Assembly (NCBI RefSeq): GCF_014698235.1
Contig: NZ_JACJSP010000022.1
Coordinates: forward strand, 1-64,000
DNA length: 64,000 nt
Direction: 5' to 3'
DNA from: Limnothrix sp. FACHB-406
GTDB taxonomy: Bacteria; Cyanobacteriota; Cyanobacteriia; CACIAM-69d
Positions 8,393-17,780 of the stretch are shown here, in pieces. The notes below the pieces were generated by a model, which was not told the DNA's origin, made no database searches, and worked only from the letters and a program-made list of their open reading frames with translations. Made by a program: the position numbers and the translations under genes. Position 1 is the stretch's first letter. The number at the start of each line of letters is the position of its first letter.

Positions 8393-9979
8393 TTAAACCA
8401 TCGCTTCCGCCCGTTGACTATTCTTCAGGCGCAATTCCTCCGCCAAGAACTGCTGCACTTGCTCTTCAATTTCCGATCGCACAATTTCGCGATATTCCAT
8501 GAAATGTTCAATTTGGGCGCAAACCGATAGATAGCTGCTGATGCCACCGGGGTTATGCCGCCACATATTCCAAAGGTTGCGCCAGAACTGCCAGCGCGTT
8601 TTCCGCAACGCCCCCTGCCGCCAACAAATGGTCAGCAATGCCCGAACCGTCACCCAGTTAATGGGCTTGCGCGATCCCTTGCCCTTCTTGGGATAGGTCG
8701 CTTCCCCCAGCAAGCGGAAGTGGCGATAAACCCGATCTAAAAACCGTTCCGGATCGTAGAGTTCATAGAAAGCCGCCACATATTCCCGCGCAATGTCTTC
8801 GAGGGGGCGCGTGGGCACAAAGTTCATCAATGTGGTTTGGTTGATGTTGGCCGACTTGCTGCGCAGCCGCCCTTCCCGCTCCAATCGATGCCAAAGGGCC
8901 GTATCCGGCAAGGCTTGCAACATGCTGAACAGGGCGGTGGGAATTGCCGTTTTTTCCACAAATTGCACAATTCTTGCGCCCGCACCGGCTTTTTCCCCAT
9001 CAAAACCGATGATAAAACCGGCCATCACCCGCAGGCCCGATCGGGCAATGGCGATCACCGCCTCGCTCAAGGAATCTCGGGTATTTTGATGCTTTTGGGT
9101 CAGGGTCAGGCTCTCCTCATCGGGCGTTTCAATGCCCAAAAACACAGCCCCAAAGTTGCACTGCACCATCATATCCATCAGTTCTTGATCCTGAGCCAAG
9201 TCCACCGAAGCTTCCGTGGCAAAGGAGAAGGGATATTGATGCTCCACCATCCAAGGCAACAGCTCTTTTAGGAACAGCTTCACATTGCGTTTGTTGCCAA
9301 TGAAGTTGTCATCCACCATGAAGATGCTGCGCCGCCATCCCAACTCATACAGGTAGTCCAATTCTCGCAAGAGTTGTTGAGGCGTTTTGGTGCGCGGCTT
9401 GCGACCATAGAGCACAATAATGTCGCAGAATTCGCACTGGAACGGACAGCCCCGCGAAAATTGCACCGACATTTCCGCATAAGCATCAAATTCCAGCAGG
9501 TCGAAGCGCGGAATGGGCGTTTCGGTTACGTCGGGCTTCACCCCGTTGGCGCGGAAAGTGCCCGCTAGCTCGCCTCGTTCGATCGCCTCCACAAACAGGG
9601 GCAGGGTAATTTCCCCTTCATCCAAAATCAGATAATCGGCCCCCACATCGCTCACTTCCTGCGGCAGGGCCGTGGCATAGGGGCCGCCCACGGCAACCCG
9701 TTTGCCCCGTTGTTTTGCGGCTCTGATGCGATCGAGCAAATCATCTTTTTGCACAATCATCGCCGACAAAATCACCAAATCAGCCCAATCCCACTCCGCT
9801 TCGGTGATGTCACGGACATTACAATCCACCAGCTTAAAATTCCAGCTTTGGGGCAAAAGCGCCGCCACCGTCACCAATCCCAAGGGCGGGAGCATTGCCT
9901 TGCGATCGAGCAAGGCTAGGGTTTTCTCAAAGGACCAAAAGCTTTTCGGAAAAAGAGGATATAGCAGCAGGACGTTCAT
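8393..9979 (-). CDS. B12-binding domain radical SAM protein (DUF4070)
   Basis: A protein of about 528 aa. The N-terminal third is a cobalamin-binding-like Rossmann domain (MNVLLLYPLFPKSFWSF, then VAVGGPYATALP). The radical SAM core carries the iron-sulfur cluster cysteines as CPFQCEFC at about Cys178, Cys182 and Cys185. A C-terminal DUF4070 region follows (about 340-500). The architecture is that of the broad family containing the hopanoid C-2 methylase HpnP and related methyltransferases or ring-modifying enzymes. Sequence alone does not settle the substrate. The preferred start is ATG 9979, with a TGGAG ribosome site just upstream. Confidence 0.85.
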   Translation of the reverse strand: MNVLLLYPLFPKSFWSFEKTLALLDRKAMLPPLGLVTVAALLPQSWNFKLVDCNVRDITEAEWDWADLVILSAMIVQKDDLLDRIRAAKQRGKRVAVGGPYATALPQEVSDVGADYLILDEGEITLPLFVEAIERGELAGTFRANGVKPDVTETPIPRFDLLEFDAYAEMSVQFSRGCPFQCEFCDIIVLYGRKPRTKTPQQLLRELDYLYELGWRRSIFMVDDNFIGNKRNVKLFLKELLPWMVEHQYPFSFATEASVDLAQDQELMDMMVQCNFGAVFLGIETPDEESLTLTQKHQNTRDSLSEAVIAIARSGLRVMAGFIIGFDGEKAGAGARIVQFVEKTAIPTALFSMLQALPDTALWHRLEREGRLRSKSANINQTTLMNFVPTRPLEDIAREYVAAFYELYDPERFLDRVYRHFRLLGEATYPKKGKGSRKPINWVTVRALLTICWRQGALRKTRWQFWRNLWNMWRHNPGGISSYLSVCAQIEHFMEYREIVRSEIEEQVQQFLAEELRLKNSQRAEAMV

Positions 9980-9989
9980 CAAAAACTCC

Positions 9990-10005
9990 AGGAATGATCA
10001 TTCCT
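9990..10005. promoter_or_regulatory. 16-bp perfect palindrome upstream of the radical SAM gene
   Basis: AGGAATGATCATTCCT is a perfect palindrome ending next to the TGGAG ribosome binding site, 11-26 nt upstream of the ATG at 9979. It could be an operator for a dimeric repressor, or a hairpin affecting translation initiation. Confidence 0.45.
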
Positions 10006-10399
10006 TATGGTTGTTTTTTGGATCGCTGTTTGAAAGAAATCAGTGACTCAAGCCAGTAAAATTTGCCAATAGTTGCCAATAGTCGATTCTTTGTCCCATT
10101 GCTTGGATGCAAAACCCAACAAAATTTCATTCCACTATAGCAACAGAAGCCCAAAATCATGGTTAGGGTCCTGTTGAGTAATACCGTTTGCGCCCATGGG
10201 ATTGCACCGACATTACATCCCTAGGTGTTGGTGGAGATTGGCCAAAGTTTTGAATCTCGATCGAGAACAATTGACCAACGATCGGCCCTAGGATTTTCCA
10301 CACGGTCCTGGTCTTCATCTCAATTCGCCAGTTAGACCAAACTTGGGTCAAGGGAGGCAATTGATTGGATTTTAATTTGGATTTTAATCAAGTTGAATT
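10006..10399. other. Intergenic region with no gene seen
   Basis: It contains a short direct repeat TTGCCAATAG (near 10060-10082). A 65-codon open frame on the minus strand (10163-10360) has no ribosome site or family-like composition and is not called. Confidence 0.4.
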
Positions 10400-11398
10400 T
10401 TAAAAATCCAGTTCCAGGGATCGATGATGGGCGGTTAAAAACCGATCAAGATTGTCGTAGGTGGCGGCATAGGTGACGCTTTCGGTGTCATAGCCCTTGA
10501 GGTTTACGCGATATTCCTGAAAAATCTCGCAGGCAGAGCCATTCAAGGCACAGAGATACTGGTAGGTGGTTTTCCCGATCGCCACGTCCAGTTGCAATTC
10601 CTTGGTGCAAGACTCTAACCGAAAGGCGGCGTTCACCGTGTCGCCCAGGGCGGTGTAATCAGGGCGATCGTTGCTGCCGGTGTTGCCAACCATGGCATAG
10701 CCCGTGTTGGCCCCGGTGCCAATTCGCAACGGAAAGGGCAAAGGATAGTGCAAATGCAAGTCGCGGGTCATTTTTTGCAGTGCATTGACCGCCTCAAAAA
10801 TTTGCAGCACTTCCCGGGGACTCACTTCCTGTTCCCCGTGAATCCACACGGCCATCACAGCATCGCCGATATATTTATCCACCCAACTGCCGGATTCACG
10901 GATGATGTTGCCCGCTTGGCGAAACCAAGTCCCGATCGCCTCCGAGAGGACTTTTTCGTCCGTCTGTCGGGTCAGCCCCGTGAAATTCCGAATATCAGCC
11001 ACCAAAATCGTGATCAGCCGTCGCACATGGAGCGTTGCAGTCACAGAAAATTCAAAACTATCGCTGGTGCTGTAGTCCCGATCGTGGGCGGGCGCATAAA
11101 AATCCAGTTCCGTTTGGCCAAAGGTCAGGCGATCGCCGCTTTGCAGGGTGACGGGAATGCTCACCCGGCGGCCATTCACGAAGGAACCATTGCGACTTCC
11201 CAGATCAATCAAATAGAACGCGCCATCCTCCATGCACTGGAGCATGGCATGGTTGCGCGAGATCCAAGGATCGCCCAGCACAAAATCATTGTCTGGGCTA
11301 CGACCGATCGTCCAGCAAGCGCTACCGACAAGGGGTAAGTACCGGCTGCCGGATTCGGTTCTCAGAATTAAATGCGGACAGGGCTGGAGCGTAACCAC
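10400..11398 (-). CDS. FHA domain-class III adenylate/guanylate cyclase
   Basis: A 332-aa signalling protein. The N-terminal FHA phosphothreonine-binding domain (about 20-105) has the hallmark GRSPDNDFVL, ISRNHAML and LGSRNGSFVNG motifs. The C-terminal class III nucleotide cyclase domain (about 130-310) has the metal-binding aspartate in ILVADIRNFTGL and a second aspartate in YIGDAVMAVW, plus LGDTVNAAFRLE. It is expected to make cAMP (or cGMP) in response to phospho-protein docking. cAMP controls pilus motility in several cyanobacteria, so a link to the pilus locus of this window is possible but unproven. It starts with GTG at 11398. Confidence 0.92.
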   Translation of the reverse strand: MVTLQPCPHLILRTESGSRYLPLVGSACWTIGRSPDNDFVLGDPWISRNHAMLQCMEDGAFYLIDLGSRNGSFVNGRRVSIPVTLQSGDRLTFGQTELDFYAPAHDRDYSTSDSFEFSVTATLHVRRLITILVADIRNFTGLTRQTDEKVLSEAIGTWFRQAGNIIRESGSWVDKYIGDAVMAVWIHGEQEVSPREVLQIFEAVNALQKMTRDLHLHYPLPFPLRIGTGANTGYAMVGNTGSNDRPDYTALGDTVNAAFRLESCTKELQLDVAIGKTTYQYLCALNGSACEIFQEYRVNLKGYDTESVTYAATYDNLDRFLTAHHRSLELDF

Positions 11399-11538
11399 GC
11401 GCGCACAAGTGAAAGTCCTGGAGACTAGGTGTTGTTTTAGTCCGGCACAATATACACCGCCATTGACAGCTCCTCCGTACAGCCTGTGCAGATTTTGGGC
11501 TACGCCACGGTTGGGGCCAACGGGGCCGAGTAGGCAAA

Positions 11539-12357
11539 TTAGGCAAACAGGGCACTCAGCCAGAATAGGCCATCGACAAAGAGAGTGCCCAACAGGGCCG
11601 CACTAAACACCATCCAGCCAGCATCCTCGGATCGCTTGGCCCACCAACCCGCGCCCAGGCCAGCAAACAGCAACGTACCCGCCAGCAACGCGGCCCAGCC
11701 CAGGCCAAAGGGGGTATGCATTTTGGCCAAGGCTCCGTGCAGGATCGGGGCAACGGTGTGAAGATCGGCACTTTCGGCGGCGATCGCCTCGCGCCAGGCG
11801 GGCATCAGATCCACGCAATAGAAATAGCTATCGGTGATGGCGGTTCCCAACAAGGAGCCGAGATAGAACAGGCTGCCAATGCGTCCCCAGCTCGATCGCA
11901 CGGAGATTAGCGCCAGGGGCAGGGCGATCGCCTCCATGGGCAGGTGGACTGTGGGTTCCCAACGCAACCAGCCCCAATAGAGCGAACCCGCCAGCCAACT
12001 CCAGCTAAACCCCACCAACAGATCGCCCCAAACCCGCCACTTGGGCGACTCCAGCCACCGGGCCCCCAACAGGCTCCAAACCAGGGTGAGGGCGGTGCAA
12101 AGGATGGGAAACGATCGCACCAAGGGGGCTTCCACAAACACGGGGCCCGACACCAGGAACAACCCCGCCACAAACATCCAGCCCAAGGCCACGGGCGATC
12201 GGCTGGCGATCGGCGGGGCAGGGGGAATCAGGGTTGTCTCATCAGGGCAATCACTAGCCGAGGCATCCGCCGCCAAATTCGCGGACATCAAACGACCGGG
12301 GCCAGCCGATCGGCGAAACGGCGTAATGGCGCTGGCAGAGGAGGGATAGGCAACCAA
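11539..12357 (-). CDS. DUF3120 integral membrane protein
   Basis: A protein of up to 272 aa with a polar N-terminal tail and about six to seven hydrophobic segments. It matches the cyanobacterium-specific DUF3120 family by its VFVEAPLVRSFP stretch, the WGDLLVGFSWSWLAGSLYWG core and WLRWEPTVHLP. No function is known for the family. The start is uncertain: 12357 gives a 23-residue extension ahead of an internal Met at 12288. It lies upstream of the FHA-cyclase on the same strand, 140 bp away. Confidence 0.85.
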   Translation of the reverse strand: MVAYPSSASAITPFRRSAGPGRLMSANLAADASASDCPDETTLIPPAPPIASRSPVALGWMFVAGLFLVSGPVFVEAPLVRSFPILCTALTLVWSLLGARWLESPKWRVWGDLLVGFSWSWLAGSLYWGWLRWEPTVHLPMEAIALPLALISVRSSWGRIGSLFYLGSLLGTAITDSYFYCVDLMPAWREAIAAESADLHTVAPILHGALAKMHTPFGLGWAALLAGTLLFAGLGAGWWAKRSEDAGWMVFSAALLGTLFVDGLFWLSALFA

Positions 12358-12671
12358 AATGAGAAAACCTGCGACTTTGGTTAGGTTTATTAATTTTTAT
12401 CTTTAGTTTTCTTAACATACCATAGCCCCCACGGTGCATCACCGATAGCAGTTGGTTTTCGAGATGCGGCAAAATCAGCCACAATATCAGCCGCGATTGG
12501 AATGATGGCGGAGGAACGCCGTTGGGTAGCATGGCAAGGAAGGCGGATTGCGAATCAAGGACATCGTATTCAGTCCTTAGCATCAGTCCTTAGAAATTCA
12601 GCAGAAATTCAGAACAGTGGTTGAAGGTGCTGAGCATTTTCAGGCATGGTTGGGGCCAATCAGGTTTAACG

Positions 12672-13664
12672 ATGGGTAATTCACAGCAAGGGCGATCGAG
12701 CAGCAAAGGGCAGAGTCAAATCAAGCGGGTTTACCGCTGGTGGGCCGGGATGGGGCTGGGGGTTTGGCTGGTGGGCTTGGGGGCTGCGGCCCAAGCGGCT
12801 GACCCAACGGTTCCGGTGAGTGATGGTGTGAGCTGGCTGGAGGCGATCGGTCTGGGGCTGGTGCAAGGGCTGACGGAATTTTTACCGATCAGCAGCACGG
12901 CCCACCTGAAGGTTGTGCCCGTGGTGCTCGGTTGGGGCGATCCGGGCGTGGCCTACACGGCGGTGATCCAACTGGGGAGCATCGCGGCGGTGCTGACTTA
13001 TTTTTGGGCAGATTTAACGGCCCTGGCGATCGGGTCGGCCCAAGCCATTTCCCGCAAGGATTGGGGCGATCGGCAGTTTCGGATTGCCCTTGGCATTGGT
13101 CTGGGAACGTTGCCCATTGTGGCTGGCGGCTTAGCAATTAAGAAATTCATCCCCGATTTTGACAATTCCCCGCTCCGGAGCTTGGGGGCGATCGCGATCG
13201 CCTCGATCGTCATGGCCCTGCTGCTGGGTTTAGCGGAAGTGACCGGCAGCCGCCACCGCCACTACAACTCCCTGGGGCTGAACGATGGATTAATTTTAGG
13301 GGCGGCCCAGGCCCTGGCCCTGATTCCCGGGGTCTCGCGATCGGGATCAACCCTGACGGCGGGCCTGTTGTCCGGCATCGATCGGGCGGCGGCGGCGCGT
13401 TTCTCCTTTCTGCTGGGCATCCCCGCCATTACCCTGGCGGGGTTGGTGGAACTGGTGGGTGTTTTGAAAGAAGGGTTGCCGGCCGGTGCGGGGTTGTCGC
13501 TAACGGTGGGCGTTGTGGTGGCGGCGGTGTCGTCCTATGCGGCGATCGCTTGGTTGCTGAAGTTTTTGCAGACCCAAAACACTTGGATTTTTGTGATCTA
13601 TCGGTTGATCTTTGGGGTGGCGATTTTGGGGTCGATCGGGTTTGGGTGGCTGCCCAATCAATAA
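12672..13664 (+). CDS. uppP: Undecaprenyl-diphosphatase (BacA/UppP family)
   Basis: A membrane enzyme that dephosphorylates undecaprenyl diphosphate to recycle the lipid carrier for peptidoglycan and surface glycans. Both family signatures are present: GLVQGLTEFLPISSTAHL near residue 70 and PGVSRSGSTLTAGLL in the C-terminal half, with about eight membrane segments. There is an N-terminal extension of about 45 residues including a hydrophobic segment ending AQAADP, which looks like a signal peptide and is unlike the compact E. coli protein. ATG 12672 is preferred over the upstream non-ATG opening. Its 3' end overlaps the convergent PHP gene by 7 bp. Confidence 0.93.
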   Translation: MGNSQQGRSSSKGQSQIKRVYRWWAGMGLGVWLVGLGAAAQAADPTVPVSDGVSWLEAIGLGLVQGLTEFLPISSTAHLKVVPVVLGWGDPGVAYTAVIQLGSIAAVLTYFWADLTALAIGSAQAISRKDWGDRQFRIALGIGLGTLPIVAGGLAIKKFIPDFDNSPLRSLGAIAIASIVMALLLGLAEVTGSRHRHYNSLGLNDGLILGAAQALALIPGVSRSGSTLTAGLLSGIDRAAAARFSFLLGIPAITLAGLVELVGVLKEGLPAGAGLSLTVGVVVAAVSSYAAIAWLLKFLQTQNTWIFVIYRLIFGVAILGSIGFGWLPNQ

Positions 13665-14497
13665 CCAGTTTCCATTGCCAAGGTGGCCTTGACCTGTTTT
13701 AGGCGATCGAGCAAGGCCAGGGGCAATTGAAATTGATTTAAGCTGTCGCGGCGTTCAGCCCTGGTACTCGGGGCGGGGCCATGGTAGTCACTGCCGCCTG
13801 TGGCCAACAATCCATAGCGATCGCACAGTTCCAAAAGGCGCTTTTGCTCCGTCAGGCTGTGGTTGGGATGATAAACCTCCAAGCCCAACAGCCCCGCCGC
13901 CACCAGTTCCGGCAAGGTGTCTTCCACATTGCCCCCACGAAACAGGTAAGGATGGGCCCAAACGGGCACGGCCCCAGCCGATCGGAGCAGGTTCATGCCC
14001 TCCACGATCGAAAATTTGTCGTACTGCACATGGGCCGGGCGATCATCCCCCAAAAATCGGGTAAACGCTTCCTGGGCCGACGTGACATGGCCCGCCGCCA
14101 CCAGCGCTTGGGCGATGTGCGGTCGGCCGGGAGCCATGTTGCCTGGTAATTCCGGCAGCTCGATCGGGTAGCCCAACTCCGCCAGCTTTTCCGCCATGCG
14201 TTGGGCCCGCTGGCGACGGCCGGCCAAGCGCACGGCCAGCGGTTCATGAATTCGATCGCGATCGGGATAAAACCCCAAAATATGGAGCGATCGCCCGTTG
14301 TGAACCACGCTCAGTTCCAACCCCGGCACAATTTCGAGCCGATCGCCCGCCGCCTCGATCGCCTCATCCAAACCAGCGCAGGTATCGTGATCCGTAATGG
14401 CCAGGGCCCGCACCCCCGCCTCGATCGCCGCCGCCACCAACTCCGTCGGAGTCAGCGTGCCATCGGAAAACGTCGTATGACAATGCAATTCCAGCAA
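13658..14497 (-). CDS. PHP-domain phosphoesterase (RNase AM/TrpH-like)
   Basis: A 279-aa metal-dependent PHP phosphoesterase. The metal ligands are visible in LELHCHTTFSDG, ITDHDTCAGLDEA, PGLELS, VWAHPYLF and GGSDYHGP. Members of this family hydrolyse 3',5'-nucleoside bisphosphates or act as 5' exonucleases on short RNA. The start is a TTG codon at 14497, supported by a strong ribosome site (GGAGGA) five to six bases upstream. Confidence 0.88.
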   Translation of the reverse strand: MLELHCHTTFSDGTLTPTELVAAAIEAGVRALAITDHDTCAGLDEAIEAAGDRLEIVPGLELSVVHNGRSLHILGFYPDRDRIHEPLAVRLAGRRQRAQRMAEKLAELGYPIELPELPGNMAPGRPHIAQALVAAGHVTSAQEAFTRFLGDDRPAHVQYDKFSIVEGMNLLRSAGAVPVWAHPYLFRGGNVEDTLPELVAAGLLGLEVYHPNHSLTEQKRLLELCDRYGLLATGGSDYHGPAPSTRAERRDSLNQFQLPLALLDRLKQVKATLAMETGY

Positions 14498-14938
14498 AAT
14501 TTCCTCCTGCCCCTTTTGCCCATTCCTGTCTAGATTCTGATCTGGATCAGATCCAGGTCAGAATCCGAATCTTTCTGAATCTTGGCTACTCCTGGCCCAG
14601 TCCCCGGCAGTCGTCGCCAAACCTGAGACAGGCTTCGGGGTATCTGTTACAAATCTTCACCAAAGCTGCCACCGATTGACACCCCCGACCAAGGCCTTTT
14701 GTGGAGAATCTGGGATCAGCAACAGCCCTCTGAATCGATCGCCCCTAAGTAAACCCAAGCCAACGATTTCCCGATCGACGAAAACCGACTGGGCAATGGT
14801 TTGACCCCATTTTTGCTAAGGGGTCTCGGCCCATTCCAGCCCCGGGCGATCGCCCCAATCAGGGGTCAATTCGCCCGAAGGTTTTGCCGCGAAAAAACTT
14901 TGGTAGAGTGGAAACGATATTCCGATACTCTCGATATT
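14498..14938. other. Divergent intergenic region between the PHP gene and apcD
   Basis: This 441-bp stretch must carry the apcD promoter. It contains a long hairpin at 14533-14565 near the PHP side, described separately. No gene is seen; an open frame from 14801 is an upstream extension of apcD. Confidence 0.45.
14533..14565. other. 13-bp stem-loop upstream of the PHP gene
   Basis: GATTCTGATCTGG (14533-14545) pairs with CCAGGTCAGAATC (14553-14565), with one G-U pair and a 7-nt loop. The centre also reads as CTGGATC-A-GATCCAG. It is 36 nt upstream of the PHP start on its strand and about 375 nt from apcD. No T-tract follows on either strand, so a protein-binding palindrome or leader structure is likelier than a terminator. 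Confidence 0.45.
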
Positions 14939-15427
14939 ATGAGCGTAGTTAGCCAAGTCATTCTGAAAGCCGACGACGAGCTTCGCTACCCTAGCAGTGG
15001 CGAGCTTAAGAGCATCTCGGAATTTTTAAAAACCGGCGAGCAGCGTATTCGGATTGCCCAAACGCTGGCCGACAGTGAGAAAAAGATTGTGCAAGAAGCC
15101 AGCCGCAAGCTGTGGCAACGTCGTCCGGACTTTATTGCTCCCGGCGGCAATGCCTATGGCCAACGGGAGCGGAACCAGTGCCTTCGGGACTATGGCTGGT
15201 ATCTGCGACTGGTGACCTACGGCGTGTTGGCGGGCGACAAAGAACCGATCGAAACCATTGGTCTGGTGGGCGCACGCGAAATGTACAACTCCTTGGGTGT
15301 CCCGCTGCCGGGGATGGTGGAAGCCGTGCGTTGTCTCAAGGAAGCCACTTTGGGCCTTCTGAGCACCGAAGATGCCGCCGCCACCGAGCCTTACTTCGAT
15401 TACATCATTCAGGGAATGGCGGCCTAG
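14939..15427 (+). CDS. apcD: Allophycocyanin alpha-B subunit
   Basis: A 162-aa biliprotein of the phycobilisome core and one of its terminal energy emitters, important for transfer to photosystem I and for state transitions. It begins [18 protein letters not shown], close to known ApcD proteins. The chromophore cysteine lies in the conserved [13 protein letters not shown] segment. [27 protein letters not shown] and a final DYIIQGMA complete the globin-like fold. The frame is open to 14801, but the start at 14939 matches the family exactly. It is not next to the main core genes, as is usual for apcD. Confidence 0.95.
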   Translation: MSVVSQVILKADDELRYPSSGELKSISEFLKTGEQRIRIAQTLADSEKKIVQEASRKLWQRRPDFIAPGGNAYGQRERNQCLRDYGWYLRLVTYGVLAGDKEPIETIGLVGAREMYNSLGVPLPGMVEAVRCLKEATLGLLSTEDAAATEPYFDYIIQGMAA

Positions 15428-15655
15428 GGCCGTTCCTTCAGAGACCAAAAACCCATGAAATTTGGTTTGCGTTCAAGGTCGTTTTCGGGCGATCGTGGTG
15501 GGCGCAGGCTGCAATCACAGGGGGTGGAGATGTGGGCTGCATCTCTACCCCTTTGCGTGTCTGAGGCTGGCTGAAACGGCTGCTCTCGGCCCACATCTGA
15601 CCAAACAGAACGCTAGCAGCAATCCAGCATTAGCAAGAATTAGAACCAAGAATTC

Positions 15656-15683
15656 AGAAATTAGAAATTAGAAATTAGAAATC
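15656..15683. repeat. Heptanucleotide tandem repeat (AGAAATT x4)
   Basis: Three perfect AGAAATT units followed by AGAAATC, just upstream of truB. Heptamer tandem repeats of this type are known from cyanobacterial genomes. A degenerate copy field (AATTAGAACC, AATTCAG) precedes it. Confidence 0.7.
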
Positions 15684-15722
15684 AAAAATCAGGTGTTTGT
15701 CCCCTGTAGGTGCAATTAGGCG

Positions 15723-16661
15723 ATGGTTTGTGGATTTTTGAACTTGTGCAAACCGGCGGGCTTCACGTCCCACGATTGCGTGGCCAAAGTACGGCGGCTG
15801 ACGCGGTGCAAACGGACGGGCCATGGGGGCACGTTGGATCCGGCCGCGATCGGGGTGTTGCCGATCGCCCTGGGGCCCGCCACCCGTCTGTTGCAATTTT
15901 TGCCGGGGGCCAAATCCTACGCAGCCACGGTGCGCCTTGGCATCACCACCACCACCGATGACCTGGAAGGGGAAGTGCTGACGGCGCGATCGCCCGAGGC
16001 CTTAACCAGCCTCACCTTAGAAGCCATTTCCAGCCAAATATCGCAATTCATCGGCCCAATTCGACAGATTCCCCCCCAATACAGCGCTATTCAGGTGGAT
16101 GGGCAGCGGCTCTATGATTTAGCGCGACAAGGTAAGACCGTGGAAGTGCCGGAGCGACAAGTGCAGGTCGATCGAATCACGATCGAGGCTTGGCGACCAG
16201 GAGCCGAACCGGAGTTGGACTTAACCATCGACTGTGGCCCCGGAACCTATATCCGCTCGATCGCCCGAGATCTGGGCGCGGCCTTGGGCGTGGGGGGCAC
16301 GTTGGCCCATTTGAAACGAACGGCCAGCGGTGGCTTCACCTTGGAAGACAGCCTGACACTGGAGCAATTGGAAGCGGCGATCGGGCAAGGGTGGCAACCG
16401 ATCGACCCAGCCTTGGGCTTAACCCATCTGCCCACGGTGACCTTGGCGGAAGAGGCCGTGAAGCGCTGGTTTTTTGGCCAAGCGATCACCCTCGCGGAAT
16501 GGCCCCCAACACCGCAATGCGGCGAATCCCTCAAGCAAGAGCAAACCGACCCGATCGCCCGTGTTTTGGATCAGTCCGGTCGGTTGTTGGGAGTTGGGGC
16601 CCTAACGACGGAAGAGGCGGGGCCGCTATTGGCTCCGCGTGTCGTCTTGCCAGCCGATTGA
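15723..16661 (+). CDS. truB: tRNA pseudouridine-55 synthase
   Basis: A 312-aa enzyme that makes the universal pseudouridine 55 in the tRNA T-loop. The catalytic aspartate is Asp39 in GHGGTLDPAAIGVLP. Other TruB motifs are the initial FLNLCKPAGFTSHD, the KSYAATVRLG stretch, QIPPQYSAIQVDGQRLY and the CGPGTYIRSIARDLG block. The start at ATG 15723 leaves the family-typical short N terminus. It converges with the ABC-like gene 66 bp downstream. Confidence 0.95.
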   Translation: MVCGFLNLCKPAGFTSHDCVAKVRRLTRCKRTGHGGTLDPAAIGVLPIALGPATRLLQFLPGAKSYAATVRLGITTTTDDLEGEVLTARSPEALTSLTLEAISSQISQFIGPIRQIPPQYSAIQVDGQRLYDLARQGKTVEVPERQVQVDRITIEAWRPGAEPELDLTIDCGPGTYIRSIARDLGAALGVGGTLAHLKRTASGGFTLEDSLTLEQLEAAIGQGWQPIDPALGLTHLPTVTLAEEAVKRWFFGQAITLAEWPPTPQCGESLKQEQTDPIARVLDQSGRLLGVGALTTEEAGPLLAPRVVLPAD

Positions 16662-16726
16662 AATGCCACGGGCCCGATGACGACACAGGCCATGCAGGGC
16701 CACTTGCAGAGCATAGCCAAACCACT

Positions 16727-17515
16727 TCAAAACCAATCGGCTTCGGGATCGGAATCTATTCCAGAATTCATGCCGGAATTAAGGCCGGCCTGATTAACCG
16801 AGGGGAATTGTTTTTCCAGGGCAGCCCAGTCCATTTCGGAAGCCGGCCGATCGGTCGTCAGTTGCCCTTGCGTTAACACCCAACAGCGGGTGGCGATCGG
16901 GGCAGCCCTCAGGCCGGCGATTGTGGTGGCGGTGCAAACAACTGCGGCGGTTTGGGAGCTGAATGCTTGATTTTGCAGCAGGTTTTGCAGGCGATCGCTC
17001 TGTTCCTTGGTTAAGCCCTCAAACCCATCGCCCAACAGCAACACCAACGGTTGCAACAAACTAGCCCGCGCGATCGCCACCCAATGTTGCTCGGCGGCGG
17101 TCAGTTGAAAGGCTTGGCGGGTTAACCAACTGGCGGGAATCCCAAAGCGATCGCAGGTTTCCTGAATGGCCGCCTCGATCGCCCGGGAGTCTTGGCCCAG
17201 CAACGCCAGAGGATAGGCGAGGGTTGCCGCCACCGTCGGAGCCAGCAAGGTCGATCGAGGAGCCACCCAAGCCACCCGCCGCCGCAGGGCAACGGGATCC
17301 AGCGTTTGCACCCGCTCTCCCTGCACCAGCACATCGCCAGCCGTTGGCTCCGACAGCCGCACCCACCAGCGCAAAATCTCCGGGGCCTGTGCCCCCACAA
17401 TCAACAGCCGCTCTCCGGGTTCGATCGCCCCCGTAATCGGCCCCAAGGGCGATCGACCGCCTTGGGTTGCGCCTTGGCAAGCTAACAGGGGCGATCGAGG
17501 GGTGGCTGCATCCAT
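16727..17515 (-). CDS. Degenerate ABC ATPase-like protein
   Basis: A 262-aa protein with the layout of an ABC nucleotide-binding domain but eroded catalytic motifs. The Walker A position reads VGAQAPEILRW with no GKS/T lysine. The signature-loop region reads LTAAEQHWVAIARA in place of LSGGQ. The Walker B region is PLVLLLGDGFEG, with the usual glutamate replaced by glycine, and the H-loop histidine is not apparent. Beta-strand spacing, the QxxRVAWVAP-like Q-loop region and the helical subdomain are still recognisable. It is unlikely to hydrolyse ATP in the usual way and could be a structural or regulatory paralogue. The reading frame is long and uninterrupted, so it is not an obvious pseudogene. 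Confidence 0.7.
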   Translation of the reverse strand: MDAATPRSPLLACQGATQGGRSPLGPITGAIEPGERLLIVGAQAPEILRWWVRLSEPTAGDVLVQGERVQTLDPVALRRRVAWVAPRSTLLAPTVAATLAYPLALLGQDSRAIEAAIQETCDRFGIPASWLTRQAFQLTAAEQHWVAIARASLLQPLVLLLGDGFEGLTKEQSDRLQNLLQNQAFSSQTAAVVCTATTIAGLRAAPIATRCWVLTQGQLTTDRPASEMDWAALEKQFPSVNQAGLNSGMNSGIDSDPEADWF

Positions 17516-17780
17516 AGCAATTGGGTTGGATCGTTGGTTTTGGATTGTCGGTTTCGGATTGATTGTCTATGCCGTTGTAACGACATTCAGCCCAGGTCTA
17601 GCCCATGGCCCATGGATGAGGTCGCTGGTAGAAATATTTGCGGGAAATGCTCACGGGAAATGCCGACGAAAAATTTCCGCGAGAAATTCTGAGAAACCCA
17701 ATGCGGGATTGGGCGGGTTTTCTGTCAAAATAAGTGCCAAGAAATATTACAGAACGTTATCAAAATTAGAGAGGTCGGTG

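Noticed and set aside
10163-10360. 65-codon open frame on the minus strand
   Set aside because: No ribosome site, no recognisable domain and ordinary intergenic composition.
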